A stretch of DNA of 64,000 nucleotides. Origin: Pseudolysinimonas kribbensis (GTDB taxonomy: Bacteria; Actinomycetota; Actinomycetes; Actinomycetales; Microbacteriaceae). This document shows positions 1-8,604 of the stretch, piece by piece (the first letter of the stretch is position 1; every line of letters begins with the position of its first letter). A program made the position numbers and the translations under genes. The stretch is taken from contig NZ_BSVB01000001.1 in the NCBI RefSeq assembly GCF_030161895.1, forward strand, positions 1,302,001 through 1,366,000, written 5' to 3'. The notes under the pieces were generated by a model, which searched no databases, was not told the DNA's origin, and saw only the letters and a program-made list of their open reading frames with translations.

Positions 1-16
1 GGATAAATCCGGGCCA

Positions 17-55
17 GTAGCGAGGGCGGGACTCGAACCCGCGACACCACGATTA
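17..55 (-). repeat. Left att-like repeat: 3' half of tRNA-Met
   Basis: Thirty-nine bases are identical to 17762-17800. Read on the minus strand they run from the 3' side of the anticodon loop through a complete T-arm (stem GCGGG/CCCGC, loop TTCGAGT) to the acceptor 3' strand and discriminator A. The 5' half of the tRNA is absent, so this is a fragment. tRNA 3' ends are the usual targets of tyrosine integrases, so I read it as one end of an integrated element. No integrase lies in the window. Confidence 0.75.
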
Positions 56-157
56 GTTCGACGTCGTCGCCACGGGATGACGGACTTGCCGACGACCCGC
101 AATCACGGGGAATCGAGAAGCCCCCGATGACGTCGTCCCCGCTGACTGACGACCAAT

Positions 158-176
158 GTGCGGGGTAAGTGCGGGG
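158..176 (+). repeat. Paired GTGCGGGG direct repeats (integrase arm-like, left)
   Basis: Two copies of GTGCGGGG (158-165 and 169-176) lie 11 bp apart, about 100 bp inside the left tRNA fragment. The same pair with 12-bp spacing is at 17684-17702, inside the right fragment. Short directly repeated octamers beside an attachment core are typical of tyrosine-integrase arm sites. That role is inferred. Confidence 0.5.
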
Positions 177-518
177 TCTCACGCTGGTACCGGTGGGACT
201 TGAATTCGTCGGGCGAGAGGAACCCACAAAGTCTGAGCCTCCGTCGGAGCATCAACTAAGGAAGTAGATATGAGCCCTCTCGAGGAGGCATCGACCGCTC
301 CAGCACGTCAGCGTTGATGCGAGCCGATTGAGCGACCTCGACCCACGGCATGATCTGTTCGCGCTGACGGAACTTTCTCGCTTGATCGGGGCTCTCGGTC
401 ATCGCCACGTACTCTCGCTCGCCTCGCACCCGACCGAGAAATGGCCTGCTGATCACGATCGGCTGTGCTCAGTCAGGGGTCTGTGTGGGCGCGGCGCGTC
501 GGTTGGGCGAGGAGCGTC

Positions 519-651
519 GTGCCGAAATCGTAGGCATACCCGTTTCGGCACGATCCGGTTTCGGCACAGGGTTTCGGCATGGCCTCGATCGGCGTGTCGC
601 GCGTGTGGATGTCGATGCGGCAGTTGTGCCGAAAACGATCGTTATCGGCAC
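519..651 (+). promoter_or_regulatory. Cluster of TTTCGGCAC operators and a 26-bp palindrome
   Basis: Six copies of TTTCGGCAC or its complement GTGCCGAAA, some with one mismatch, lie at 519, 543, 559, 572, 626 and 643. The copies at 519-527 and 543-551 face each other. The copies at 626-634 and 643-651 sit within a 26-bp near-perfect palindrome, with outer arms GTGCCGA/TCGGCAC and core AACGATCGTT. The cluster ends about 29 bp before the downstream start at 680. It looks like a multi-site operator. The rest of 56-679 shows no convincing gene. Confidence 0.6.
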
Positions 652-679
652 GGCCGAGAGCAGGGGAGATACTGACGCG

Positions 680-1777
680 GTGAGGATGCGTCGGCAGGCC
701 GCCATGTATCTGGAGAGTGCGATCGAATCGTTGGTCCTCGCGATCGAGCTCTTCAACCGCCCTTCCCCGATCGCGCGGGATCACGCTGTCCCGATGCTGC
801 TCGGGCACTCGTTCGAGATGTTGCTGAAGAGCATCATCTTCCAAGCGCGTCGGACGGTCCGTGATCGTGGGGACGAGCTGACCTACTCCCTGGCGCGCTG
901 CATCGGCATTGCCGCGGACGACCTGCAGATCATTTCGAAGGACGAGCGGGCCCTGATCGCCGCGCTCAAGCAGGATCGGGACTGCGCGACGCACGATTCG
1001 ATCTCGATGAGCGAGCAACTGCTCTGGGTGCACATGCGATCGGGCATTTCGGTCATTCGGCGCCTGCTGCGAGACGAGCTCCAGCTCGACTTGACCGACC
1101 TCTTGCCGGGGAGGGTGATCCCCGTGAGCACTGAGCCGCCGCATGAGTTGCACGCTCTTGTCGAGGATGAGCTCGCGACGATCGCTGCTCTCCTTGCGCC
1201 GGGCACGCGGAAGGGTCCCGAGGCGAGAGCGCGTCTGCGGCCTCTGCTGAGTCTGGACGGCGCGGCGACGGGACGAGTCGACCCGCCAACCGAGGCGGAG
1301 GTGGCACGCGCTGAGGCAGCCTTGCGCGCCCGAACAGAGTGGACGCGGGTGCTGCCCGGACTAGCGACGTTGAGCGTGACACCTGTCGCGCCCGACGGTG
1401 ATGCGCAGGAGGTGATCCTGCGTGTCGGCAGAGGCGCCGAGGCGATCCCAGTCCGGAAGGCGCGCCGTGACGAAGAGGCTCTGGCTTATCGGTCGATGGA
1501 TCCGTTCGAGGAGTACGGCGGCCGGCTACGGGAGTTCGGGTCTCGGCTTGGCATCACTCAGCAGCAGGGCTATGCGCTTATCGAGCATCTCGCGATCAAG
1601 GATGACGATGCGGCGTACTTCTGCCGGAAGACGAAGAACGGGAACGTGCAGTACCAGGGTCTGAGCGCCCGCGCCTACGACTTGGGCCGGAAGGCCATCG
1701 CCGCAGGCGTCGACCTTGACGCGATCACCGCGCGGTACAACGTCGCGCACGCCCGTCGAGCCCCCGGCGCTCGCTAG
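680..1777 (+). CDS. DUF3644 family protein with HEPN-type Rx4H motif
   Basis: The protein is about 365 aa from the GTG at 680, which has an AGGGGAG ribosome site upstream; an ATG at 686 is an alternative. The N-terminal 150 residues match the DUF3644 pattern: a helical start (MYLESAIESLVLAIELFNRP), then LLGHSFEMLLK, then KQDRDCATHD. The last stretch contains R100-x4-H105, the spacing of the catalytic Arg/His of HEPN ribonucleases. The C-terminal half (about 160-365) is not recognised. The gene is the first in the island and stands alone behind an elaborate palindromic operator. A toxin or defence RNase is plausible by inference. The family call is fairly sure, the activity is not. Its TAG stop overlaps the TAG stop of the convergent gene. 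Confidence 0.7.
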   Translation: MRMRRQAAMYLESAIESLVLAIELFNRPSPIARDHAVPMLLGHSFEMLLKSIIFQARRTVRDRGDELTYSLARCIGIAADDLQIISKDERALIAALKQDRDCATHDSISMSEQLLWVHMRSGISVIRRLLRDELQLDLTDLLPGRVIPVSTEPPHELHALVEDELATIAALLAPGTRKGPEARARLRPLLSLDGAATGRVDPPTEAEVARAEAALRARTEWTRVLPGLATLSVTPVAPDGDAQEVILRVGRGAEAIPVRKARRDEEALAYRSMDPFEEYGGRLREFGSRLGITQQQGYALIEHLAIKDDDAAYFCRKTKNGNVQYQGLSARAYDLGRKAIAAGVDLDAITARYNVAHARRAPGAR

Positions 1778-1790
1778 CGCGCGGGGGTCT
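1759..1790. terminator. Bidirectional hairpin over convergent stops
   Basis: A CCCCC...GCGCT / AGCGC...GGGGG inverted repeat with a CGCT loop spans the overlapping stop codons (CTAG) of the DUF3644 and PAP2 genes. There is no T-tract. The convergent position supports a shared terminator. Confidence 0.5.
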
Positions 1791-2466
1791 GCGTCGATGA
1801 GGTCGGGCCCTTGCCGTTGGGGCGAAAGAGCCTGATCCGAGGCACTACGGCTCGCGACCACAGGGCACCGACCAGGGGCGCGACTCCTCCGCCCCAGATG
1901 GCTGAGGCGATGACGTCGGTCGGGTAGTGCAACCCGTCCGTGAGGACGCAGAACGCCACGAGTAGGGTCCCCGCGATTCCCGCGATCACCCAGATTCGGC
2001 GAACCGCGCGGGACCGGGTGATGAGCACCGCGGCGATCGCGAGGGCGATAAGGAATACGGTGTGTCCGCTTGGGTAGGACGCGTCAGGTTGCGTGTGCGG
2101 AGGGTGCGGCAGTAATGACTGCGGTGGGCGCGGCCGGGCGACCATGATCTTGATGAAGGCCGCGGGCAGCCAGGTGGCGGCGACCGTGATCGCGAATGTC
2201 GATGCTGCCGCGAGATCTCGTCGCACGGCCGCGATGATGACCGTGATGATCACGGTGCCGATGATCGCCGGCAGCGGCCCGACGAGTTTGTAGACGCCGT
2301 CCCCGATCGTCCCGATGAGGCCACGGTGCAATCCGTTGAGGGCTTGGACCGGGGACAGGTCGAACGAGCTCGAACGCAGGGCCAGCCCTCCCGCGATCAC
2401 GAGCACGACGCTGATCGCGGCGATGACAGCCAGCGGCCGCAGCGGGCTCGGCGATACGTCGGTCAC
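1774..2466 (-). CDS. PAP2-family phosphatase
   Basis: This 230-residue membrane protein of the type 2 phosphatidic acid phosphatase family hydrolyses lipid phosphates or pyrophosphates (for example undecaprenyl pyrophosphate) at the membrane. All three family motifs are visible: KIMVARPRP, PSGH, and GLHYPTDV with its His and Asp. About six hydrophobic segments are present. The GTG start at 2466 overlaps the TGA of the upstream COG4705 gene by four bases (GTGA), so the two are co-translated. Its lipid substrate cannot be read from sequence. The nearby wall-polymer glycosyltransferases make recycling of a lipid carrier plausible. Confidence 0.85.
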   Translation of the reverse strand: MTDVSPSPLRPLAVIAAISVVLVIAGGLALRSSSFDLSPVQALNGLHRGLIGTIGDGVYKLVGPLPAIIGTVIITVIIAAVRRDLAAASTFAITVAATWLPAAFIKIMVARPRPPQSLLPHPPHTQPDASYPSGHTVFLIALAIAAVLITRSRAVRRIWVIAGIAGTLLVAFCVLTDGLHYPTDVIASAIWGGGVAPLVGALWSRAVVPRIRLFRPNGKGPTSSTQTPAR

Positions 2467-3254
2467 GCTTCCGCCGCCGTGTCGCCTGCCTCGCGCCGGC
2501 CGCGGAGCTGGATCGACTGCACGACGACGAGGACGACGATCACGATGAGGAAGATCAGGCTGGTGAACGTGGTGCCGAGTCCGGCCCCGCCGTTCTTGAG
2601 GTCTTGCGACAGCAGGTCGCCGGTGGAGGCGCCGAGCGGGCGGGTGAGGATGTACGCGATCCAGAAGGCGAGGATCGCGTTGATGTGGGCGAATCGGTAG
2701 ATGAGTCCGATCGCGGCGATCGCGGCCGCGAAGACCACCAGCGAGAGCACGTAGCCGAGGTTCAGGCTCTCGGCCAGGAGGTCGCCGGCGGCGGTGCCGA
2801 GCGCGAAGGTGAACAGCACCGCGAGCCAGTAGAAGGTCTCGCGGCGGCGGGTGACGATGGAGTGGATCGACAGGGTCCGCTCGAAGACGTACCAGGTGGT
2901 GAACACGGCGGCGAGGACGACGGTGAAGACCGACGTGGTGACCCACAGCGGCACTCCGAGGCCGTCGGTGAGGTTGTCGGTGATGAGGGTGCCGACGACA
3001 CTGATCAGCACCACAGCGAGCCAGTAGACCGCCGGCACGTAGCGGCGCAGGGCGAACTGCACGATCAGAGCGACGATGAGCAGGGCTCCCATGACGACGG
3101 AGGTCACCTGCAGCCCGAGGCCGAGCTGCACGTTGAGGAAGTCGGCGGCTGTCTCGCCGACGGTGGTGGCGAGCACCTTGATGATCCAGAACACCGCGGT
3201 GACCTGAGGCACCTTGTTGCTCGTCGGCGGTCGCAGCGCGGCGGTGGTGGTCAT
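2463..3254 (-). CDS. COG4705-family membrane protein (copy 1)
   Basis: This 263-residue protein is almost entirely membrane segments. Three related short motifs (TVGETAADF, GTAAGDLLAES and RPLGASTGDLL) begin successive parts of the chain, showing an internal repeat. These are hallmarks of the uncharacterised COG4705 family. A paralogue at 9302-10075 shares the same motifs and the RRYVP, TRRRE and FALGTA blocks. It is translationally coupled to the PAP2 gene. Function is unknown. A CTCAGAT box at 3303-3322, shared with other genes of the island, lies about 50 bp upstream. Confidence 0.75.
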   Translation of the reverse strand: MTTTAALRPPTSNKVPQVTAVFWIIKVLATTVGETAADFLNVQLGLGLQVTSVVMGALLIVALIVQFALRRYVPAVYWLAVVLISVVGTLITDNLTDGLGVPLWVTTSVFTVVLAAVFTTWYVFERTLSIHSIVTRRRETFYWLAVLFTFALGTAAGDLLAESLNLGYVLSLVVFAAAIAAIGLIYRFAHINAILAFWIAYILTRPLGASTGDLLSQDLKNGGAGLGTTFTSLIFLIVIVVLVVVQSIQLRGRREAGDTAAEA

Positions 3255-3302
3255 AGTTCGGTCTCCTGTTCAAGGGGGCTGACGGGTCCACGGAACCAGG
3301 AC

Positions 3303-3322
3303 GGTTTTGAGATGCCTCAGAT
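3303..3322 (-). promoter_or_regulatory. Shared CTCAGAT box upstream of COG4705 copy 1
   Basis: The plus strand reads GGTTTTGAGATGCCTCAGAT. It resembles the boxes at 9298-9318 and 10084-10104 in length, A/T-rich left half and terminal TCAGAT. It may be a binding site of the response regulator encoded at 8601-9265. Confidence 0.4.
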
Positions 3323-3409
3323 CGTTGCGGGCCGCACCGCTTCGCTCGAGCAGGACGATTAGAGGGACATGTGACCATCGTCGCGAGCATGGGACTCAGT
3401 TGATGCTGA

Positions 3410-4810
3410 TCAGTCCGTAGAGGTCGTCATGTGGTGGATCGTCGGGATCGCCGCCGCTGTGGTGGTCGTGCTGGTGGCGATCATCTGGGCCTTGATCGCG
3501 GTGCTCGCGGAGGTGGGGTCGATGGTGGACGACGAAGCCGACGATGACTTCACCGAGGCGTCGCCCAAGATCGCAGCTTCGGCCTCGCGACGCGCGTCGC
3601 GGTTGTAGCTCTCGACGTCCAGGTGCGCGGGCGGGACCTCGCCGCGGAGGAAGGCGCGCATCCCGTCCGCGAGAGCATCCGGGTTCGGCGCGACGACGGT
3701 GATGGCTTCTCCGGGGAGGGCGTCTCGGACTGAGCCGAAGTCGGTGCTGATGATCGGCAGCTCGAGGGCTCCTGCCTCCAGGAGCACCATCGGTTGCCCC
3801 TCGTAGTCGCTGGAGAGCACGAAGCACTTCGCCGCGGCCATGAGCGCGAAGGGGTTGGAGATCGCGCCGGTGAGGATGGCGATGCCGTCGAGTCCGAGGC
3901 GGTGGACTTCGCGCTCGAGTGTGGGGGCTTCGGGGCCGTCGCCGACGATCAGCAGCCGCGCGCTGGGGACCGCCGCGTGCACCGTGGCGAACGCGTCCAG
4001 CAGGCGACGCTGGTTCTTCTCCGGGCTCAGTCGTCCGACGTTGATGAACCAGGACAGCTCTGGGTTGTTCAGCTCCTTCACCCACGCCGGAGGGCTCGGC
4101 TCCTGCAGCTCGGGAAGGGTCGCGACGGCGACCGCAGCACCCCTGCGGATGCGGTCCTCGTCGATGAGGTTGCGCGCCGAAATGAACACCTCCGACGACA
4201 GGTCCGTGGTGGGGGCGAGGGCGGCGCAGTTCAGCTTCGCGAGCTCGGGCGACACCGACACCAGGGCATCGAATCGGGGATAGAGGACGAACACCGCGGG
4301 GAGGCTGCGGCGCATCCGGGCGCGACCACGGATCGGGCGATGCACTTCAGCGGCCATGTCGTTGTGGAGCCAGATGCTGCGCCGAGCGATCGGCGAGTGG
4401 AGCAGGATCTGGCTCCAGAATCGGCTGTACCCGCTGAAGTCGGCGACGGCGTCGAAGCGGGCGTCACCAACGAGGCGGTGCCATTCGTTGCGGTAGACGC
4501 GGGTCTGGTGCGCGGTCTCGCCGGCGTCGGGTCGGAGCCGTTCCCTGAGCTTGAGGCGAGCCAGCGCGGTCTTGCCTGCCGTCATGCCGCCCTGTCGGAT
4601 GAACTGCCGCACTCGGGAGTCGATGAGGGCCTGGTTGGCTCGCTGCTGCGCGTTCGCGGGCCGCGCCATCAGTACGGAGACGTCGATGCGGCTGTGGTCG
4701 ATGGAGCGCAGCAGGTTCAGGGCGGCGCTGGTGATGCCGTTGGATCGCATCCCTCCGACGTAGATCAGGATCTTGCGGCGCGAGTCCGAGGCGTCAGCGG
4801 CGCGGATCAT
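3410..4810 (-). CDS. GT4-family glycosyltransferase
   Basis: This is a GT-B glycosyltransferase of group 1. The N-terminal Rossmann half begins RKILIYVGGMRSNGITSAAL. The donor-binding half has INVGRLSPEKNQRRLLDAF, ARLLIVGDGPE and the SSDYEGQPMVLLEAGALELP signature with its E-x7-E type motif. The start is the ATG at 4810, which overlaps the TGA of the CDP-glycerol transferase gene (ATGA). The last 50 or so residues are low-complexity Ser/Thr and antisense to a small membrane-protein frame. A one-base deletion near 3560-3600 may therefore hide the true stop. With its neighbours it probably adds sugars to a teichoic-acid-like wall polymer (inference). Confidence 0.8.
   Translation of the reverse strand: MIRAADASDSRRKILIYVGGMRSNGITSAALNLLRSIDHSRIDVSVLMARPANAQQRANQALIDSRVRQFIRQGGMTAGKTALARLKLRERLRPDAGETAHQTRVYRNEWHRLVGDARFDAVADFSGYSRFWSQILLHSPIARRSIWLHNDMAAEVHRPIRGRARMRRSLPAVFVLYPRFDALVSVSPELAKLNCAALAPTTDLSSEVFISARNLIDEDRIRRGAAVAVATLPELQEPSPPAWVKELNNPELSWFINVGRLSPEKNQRRLLDAFATVHAAVPSARLLIVGDGPEAPTLEREVHRLGLDGIAILTGAISNPFALMAAAKCFVLSSDYEGQPMVLLEAGALELPIISTDFGSVRDALPGEAITVVAPNPDALADGMRAFLRGEVPPAHLDVESYNRDARREAEAAILGDASVKSSSASSSTIDPTSASTAIKAQMIATSTTTTAAAIPTIHHMTTSTD
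3429..3608 (+). CDS. Small single-pass membrane protein (59 aa)
   Basis: An ATG at 3429, preceded by AGAGG at a five-base spacing, opens a 59-codon frame ending in TAG. It encodes MWWIVGIAAAVVVVLVAIIW followed by more hydrophobic residues, an acidic stretch (VDDEADDDFTE) and a basic C-terminus. This reads like a genuine single-pass membrane protein with its charged tail outside the helix. It lies antisense to the implausible Ser/Thr-rich end of the GT4 frame, so the glycosyltransferase probably stops earlier. I do not recognise a family. Confidence 0.5.
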   Translation: MWWIVGIAAAVVVVLVAIIWALIAVLAEVGSMVDDEADDDFTEASPKIAASASRRASRL

Positions 4811-6014
4811 GCCATCTCGGAACACGGCGTCGATGAACCGGTCGGCGGCGTGCCCGTCGCTGCGGGGGTGAATCGTTCGGCCCAGTCGCGTCTCTTGTCC
4901 AGGTGCGGGTCGACCTCGGCCTGGATCCGGTGGGCGAGGGTGTCGAGGTCGTGGACGACCTCACCGGGGAGCTCGTCGTCGGCGAAGTACGCGCCGCGCT
5001 CCTCTCGATACTGGCCCGCCTGGGGGACGTAGAAGGTGATGGGCCGGTCCTGGGCGAGGTAGTCGAAGAAGATCGACGAGAAGTCGGTGATGAGGTGGTC
5101 GGTAACGCCGAGCAGCGCGTTGGTGGGCAGGTCGTTGGAGATCAGCACCGATCGTGCGTCGGGCCGGTCGGCGAGCAGGTGGTGCACCGACTGGTGCGCC
5201 TTGAGGACGACCCGGTAGGTGGATCCGAGACGCTGTTGGAGGCCGGCGACGGTGGCGAGCATCGCGTCGGCCTCGTCGCGTGGTGCGCCGAACCTCTCTC
5301 CGGTCCAGGTCGGCGCGTACACGACGACCTGCCGGCCCGGGTCGCTCCCGACTCGGATCGAGGCGCGCAGCGCGGCGTCTTCGGCGGGCGTGAGCGCCTG
5401 CCGGTCGACGCGGGGGTAGCCGATCTCGAGGATGCGTCCTCGTAGATGCCGCGCAGCTTGTAGGCGTCGAGGTACATCTGCTGGGTCATCCACGGGCTCT
5501 GCGCGAGGAGGACGTCGGCGGCGAGGAAGTTGCGCAGGACGTTGCCGGATTGGAGGGCGCCGTCGGGCATGTCGTACCCCATGTGTTTGAGCGGGGTGCC
5601 GTGCCAGGTGTTCACGTACAGCTGCCCGGGGCGCTTGTCGAACTCGTGCGGGAAGGTCGCGTTGTTAATCAGCACGCGCGACCGAGCGATCGCGCGGAAA
5701 TACCCGGACGAGCGGTGCCGCACGATCCGAACACGAGGGTCATCGCGGAACTCGGCACGGAACTCCTGGTGGCCGCGGGTGAGCACCCAGATGTGCCGCA
5801 GGTGCGCTTGGTCCGGGGCTGCGAGCAGGGCGCGGAAGATCGCCTCGGGGTTGTCGAGCGCACCGTTGCCGGCGAAGGACTCGTACAGCACCGTGTCGTT
5901 CCAGAGCGGCTGCCGGAAGGCGCGGGCCCTGACCTCCGCCTCCCATGCCCTCACCAGCCGGGTGATCAGCTTGCGGGTGCGGCGGGACAGACGCGTGAAG
6001 ATGGAGTCGCTCAC
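4807..6014 (-). CDS. CDP-glycerol glycerophosphotransferase family protein (frameshifted)
   Basis: This TagB/TagF-like polymerase transfers glycerol phosphate (or a related unit) from CDP-glycerol to a wall teichoic-acid precursor at the membrane. The N-terminal part has INNATFPHEFDKRPGQLYVNTWHGTPLKHMG, written here as INNATFPHEF followed by YVNTWHGTPLK. The C-terminal part has VVYAPTWTGE, VLKAHQSV and LITDFSSIFFDYL, all signatures of the family. Reading shifts near 5435, where GAGGACGC should carry one more G to give IYEGRILEIGYPR. The GTG start at 6014 is the best of poor choices. It sits between the GT39-like gene (36 bp upstream) and GT4 (overlapping). Confidence 0.8.
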
Positions 6015-6049
6015 CTCATCGAGGCTCGTCCGGCGACGCAGATCTATCT

Positions 6050-7552
6050 CTAATCCGCACGGGTGAACTCGATGATGCGGCTGCGGTGGGTGGCCAGCTC
6101 GGTGTTGCCACGCACGAACCCGAGGTTGGCGAGGTCCTGGATGCCGTAGCTGTCGACCTTGTACCCGATCGCGTACTCGACCACCCACACCCGCGTGACG
6201 CCGCTGAACCGGCCGGCGGCGGCAGCGACCGGGATGGTCAGGGCGTCATCGTGCCAGGTCGTGTTCTGCCAGAACGGCACCCCGAGGGTGGGATCACGCA
6301 GCTGCACCGAGACCGGGTAGGTGCGAAGCGCGAGCCGGGTGCGACGGGAGGGGCGCACGGATTCGTCGAACACCACTGCGTCGCCGGGGTGGGTGACGCG
6401 CTGCAGGTCGGCGGAGATCACCGCCCAGTCGCTGTTGTTCTTCGCGTAGGGGCCGCGTTGGCTGACCCACGGCGCGATCGCGACGCCCACAACCACCGCG
6501 GTGCCGAGGGCCAGCGCGGGTCGCCACCGGGTCGCCAGTGCGGCCAACGGCAGGCTCATCAGGAGCGCGACGGCGGGGCTGCACAGGGCGAGGTACCGGG
6601 CGGTGAAGTCGGCGACGATCGGGCTGGTCCCGATCAGGATCGCGGACGGCACCAGGAACCAGCTCGCCACGAGAAGCCCGATCGGGCTGCGCGGCGACTC
6701 CGGTCGCCGACGGATCCACGGGACGAGCGCGATGGCGAGTCCGGCGACGGTGAGCAGCCATCCGATGATCGCGAATGGGATCTGCCCGAACCAGATCGTG
6801 ACCAGCACCGAGTCGGCCGTGATCTCGGTGCGGGTGGCGAGGTAGGCGATCTGGTTGCGCTCGAATAGGGCAGCGACGATCACCGGCGCGGCGGCGACGA
6901 GGGCGCATGCGGTGGCGATCGCCCACGGGATGAGGATCCGGCGGCGGCGTGCGGCGATCAGCAGGACGAGGCCCTGCGCAACCGCGATGAGCCCGAGGTA
7001 GAGGAACATGTACACCCCGACCGCGAGCACCGCTCCGTAGGCGATCCAGACGCCTCGGTTCTTGCCGTGTCGGGTCAGCGCGACGATCAGGATCAGGCTC
7101 AGCCAGGCGGCGATCGCGGCGCTGAACGCGTAGGACCTAGCTTCCTCGCCAATGTAGGTGATCCGCGGGAGGACGGCGCAGATCAGGCCCGCGGTCACGC
7201 CCACGGGCACCGAGCGCAGACGGGCTCCGATGAGGACGACGGCGGCGGCCGCGGCGCCGATGGCGAGGGCGCTGGGGAAGCGGATGGCGAACGGTGTGGT
7301 GCCGAACAGCTGGATCCAGAAGTGCAGGAACAGGTAGTAGGTGCCGTGCACGGCGTCGACGTGGGAGATCTCGAGCAGCAGCGATGGGATCGACCTTTCG
7401 GCCGAGAGGAGGCTGGCGGCCTCGTCGCCCCATAGTGACGGGATCCAGGATCCGATGGCGGCGACCGCGACCGCGATGATGCCGACGAGGAGCGCAGCGG
7501 AGGTCGATCGGGTCAGATGGACCCGGGCTCGGGACCGCAGCGGCAGCAGCAT
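6050..7552 (-). CDS. GT39-like (PMT_2) membrane glycosyltransferase
   Basis: This 500-residue protein has about ten to twelve membrane segments and an early acidic motif (SLWGDEA) in the first extracytoplasmic loop, followed by GEEARSYAF. This is the layout of GT-C, polyprenyl-phosphate-sugar-dependent enzymes. A soluble C-terminal region of about 130 residues follows the last helix. It probably glycosylates a protein or wall polymer on the outer face of the membrane. It is the first gene of the leftward set with the glycerophosphotransferase and GT4. Acceptor and sugar are unknown. Confidence 0.75.
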   Translation of the reverse strand: MLLPLRSRARVHLTRSTSAALLVGIIAVAVAAIGSWIPSLWGDEAASLLSAERSIPSLLLEISHVDAVHGTYYLFLHFWIQLFGTTPFAIRFPSALAIGAAAAAVVLIGARLRSVPVGVTAGLICAVLPRITYIGEEARSYAFSAAIAAWLSLILIVALTRHGKNRGVWIAYGAVLAVGVYMFLYLGLIAVAQGLVLLIAARRRRILIPWAIATACALVAAAPVIVAALFERNQIAYLATRTEITADSVLVTIWFGQIPFAIIGWLLTVAGLAIALVPWIRRRPESPRSPIGLLVASWFLVPSAILIGTSPIVADFTARYLALCSPAVALLMSLPLAALATRWRPALALGTAVVVGVAIAPWVSQRGPYAKNNSDWAVISADLQRVTHPGDAVVFDESVRPSRRTRLALRTYPVSVQLRDPTLGVPFWQNTTWHDDALTIPVAAAAGRFSGVTRVWVVEYAIGYKVDSYGIQDLANLGFVRGNTELATHRSRIIEFTRAD

Positions 7553-7614
7553 GGCTCTACGCCATCAGCGCGGACCACAGAATCCTTTGATCTGCGATCC
7601 AGACCTCGATTGCG

Positions 7615-8604
7615 TCAGCTGCGGCGGCGCCTGCGGGGCGCATCAGCCCGCGGGAGGCGGATGACGATCTCGGTGCCCTGCGGGCCGGTCGCTTCGACCC
7701 GGACGCTCCCGCCGGCGCGCTGCACCGTGTCGCGGACCAGGGAAAGTCCTATGCCGAACCCGGCACGGTCGCCCACCTCGGTGCCGCGCGCGAACCGGTC
7801 GAAGATGGCGCCCGGGTCGATGCCGCGGATGCCGCTGCCTTGGTCTTTCACGGACAGCTCGGCGGTCGGCCCGTCGCTTCGCAGGCCGACCTCGACGGTG
7901 GAGCCGGGCGGTGAGAACTTCATCGCGTTGTCGACCAGCGCGATCACGCAGCGGTGGATGCTGGGCGCCGGCACCGCGAGGTGGATCTCCTCGTCGTCGG
8001 TGAACGTCACGGTGATGTCGCGTTCGGTTCCGAGGAGCTGCAGCGACTCCACGGCTAGGGCGATGACGGGGTTGACGAGGACGATGCCGTCGCTGGCCGG
8101 TCCGTCCTCGGCAGCCTCGAGCAAGTCGTTGACGATCTGCACGAGCGTGGCGGTGTCGCGGCGCAGCTCGATCACCGTGGGAGCGGCGACGTCGTCATCG
8201 GAGAGCTTGCGTTGGAGGGTCTGCAGGCGGGTGTCCAGCACGGCGAGGGGTGTGCGGAGCTCGTGGCTGGCGTTGGCGACGAACGCGCGTTGTGAGTGGA
8301 GGGCCTCACCCAGTGGCCGGACCGCTCGGCGGGTGGCGAACCAGCTGAGCGCGGCCGCGAGGATCACGGCGGAACCGCCGATGATGATCGCGCCTTCGAT
8401 GATATCGAGGCCGCCGATGTCGATCGTGGCCTCGCGGTGGCTGAACAGCCGGTCGGCCCGGATGTGGTCCAGCACGAACGCGAATGCCACGACCACCACC
8501 ACGACGACGAGGATCGTGGCGGCGCCGGTGATCTGCAGCCCGACGATGAGGGAAGCGCGTCGGATCGCCCGCTCGTCGGGGTCGTCCGGCCGCTGTCGTG
8601 TCAC
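7615..8604 (-). CDS. Two-component sensor histidine kinase
   Basis: This 329-residue kinase has two membrane segments (about residues 20-45 and 68-92). A HisKA box with phospho-acceptor His114 (NASHELRTPL) follows, then an ATPase domain with an N box (ALVDNAMKFSPPG), G1 (VKDQGSGI) and G2 (GFGIGLSLV). The short loop between the helices makes a small extracytoplasmic or intramembrane sensor. The GTG start at 8604 overlaps the stop of the response regulator gene (GTGA). Likely targets by context are the COG4705 and DedA genes, whose promoters share a TCAGAT box with the regulator promoter. Confidence 0.92.
   Translation of the reverse strand: MTRQRPDDPDERAIRRASLIVGLQITGAATILVVVVVVVAFAFVLDHIRADRLFSHREATIDIGGLDIIEGAIIIGGSAVILAAALSWFATRRAVRPLGEALHSQRAFVANASHELRTPLAVLDTRLQTLQRKLSDDDVAAPTVIELRRDTATLVQIVNDLLEAAEDGPASDGIVLVNPVIALAVESLQLLGTERDITVTFTDDEEIHLAVPAPSIHRCVIALVDNAMKFSPPGSTVEVGLRSDGPTAELSVKDQGSGIRGIDPGAIFDRFARGTEVGDRAGFGIGLSLVRDTVQRAGGSVRVEATGPQGTEIVIRLPRADAPRRRRRS

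Noticed and set aside
184..206. Possible second tRNA 3' remnant (minus strand TTCAAGTCCCACCGGTACCA)
   Set aside because: It resembles a T-loop and a CCA end, but no T-stem partner or acceptor pairing could be built.
2604..3362. Long plus-strand open frame over the COG4705 gene
   Set aside because: Asp/Glu/Gly/Arg-rich composition with no hydrophobic core is the usual antisense shadow of a membrane protein gene.
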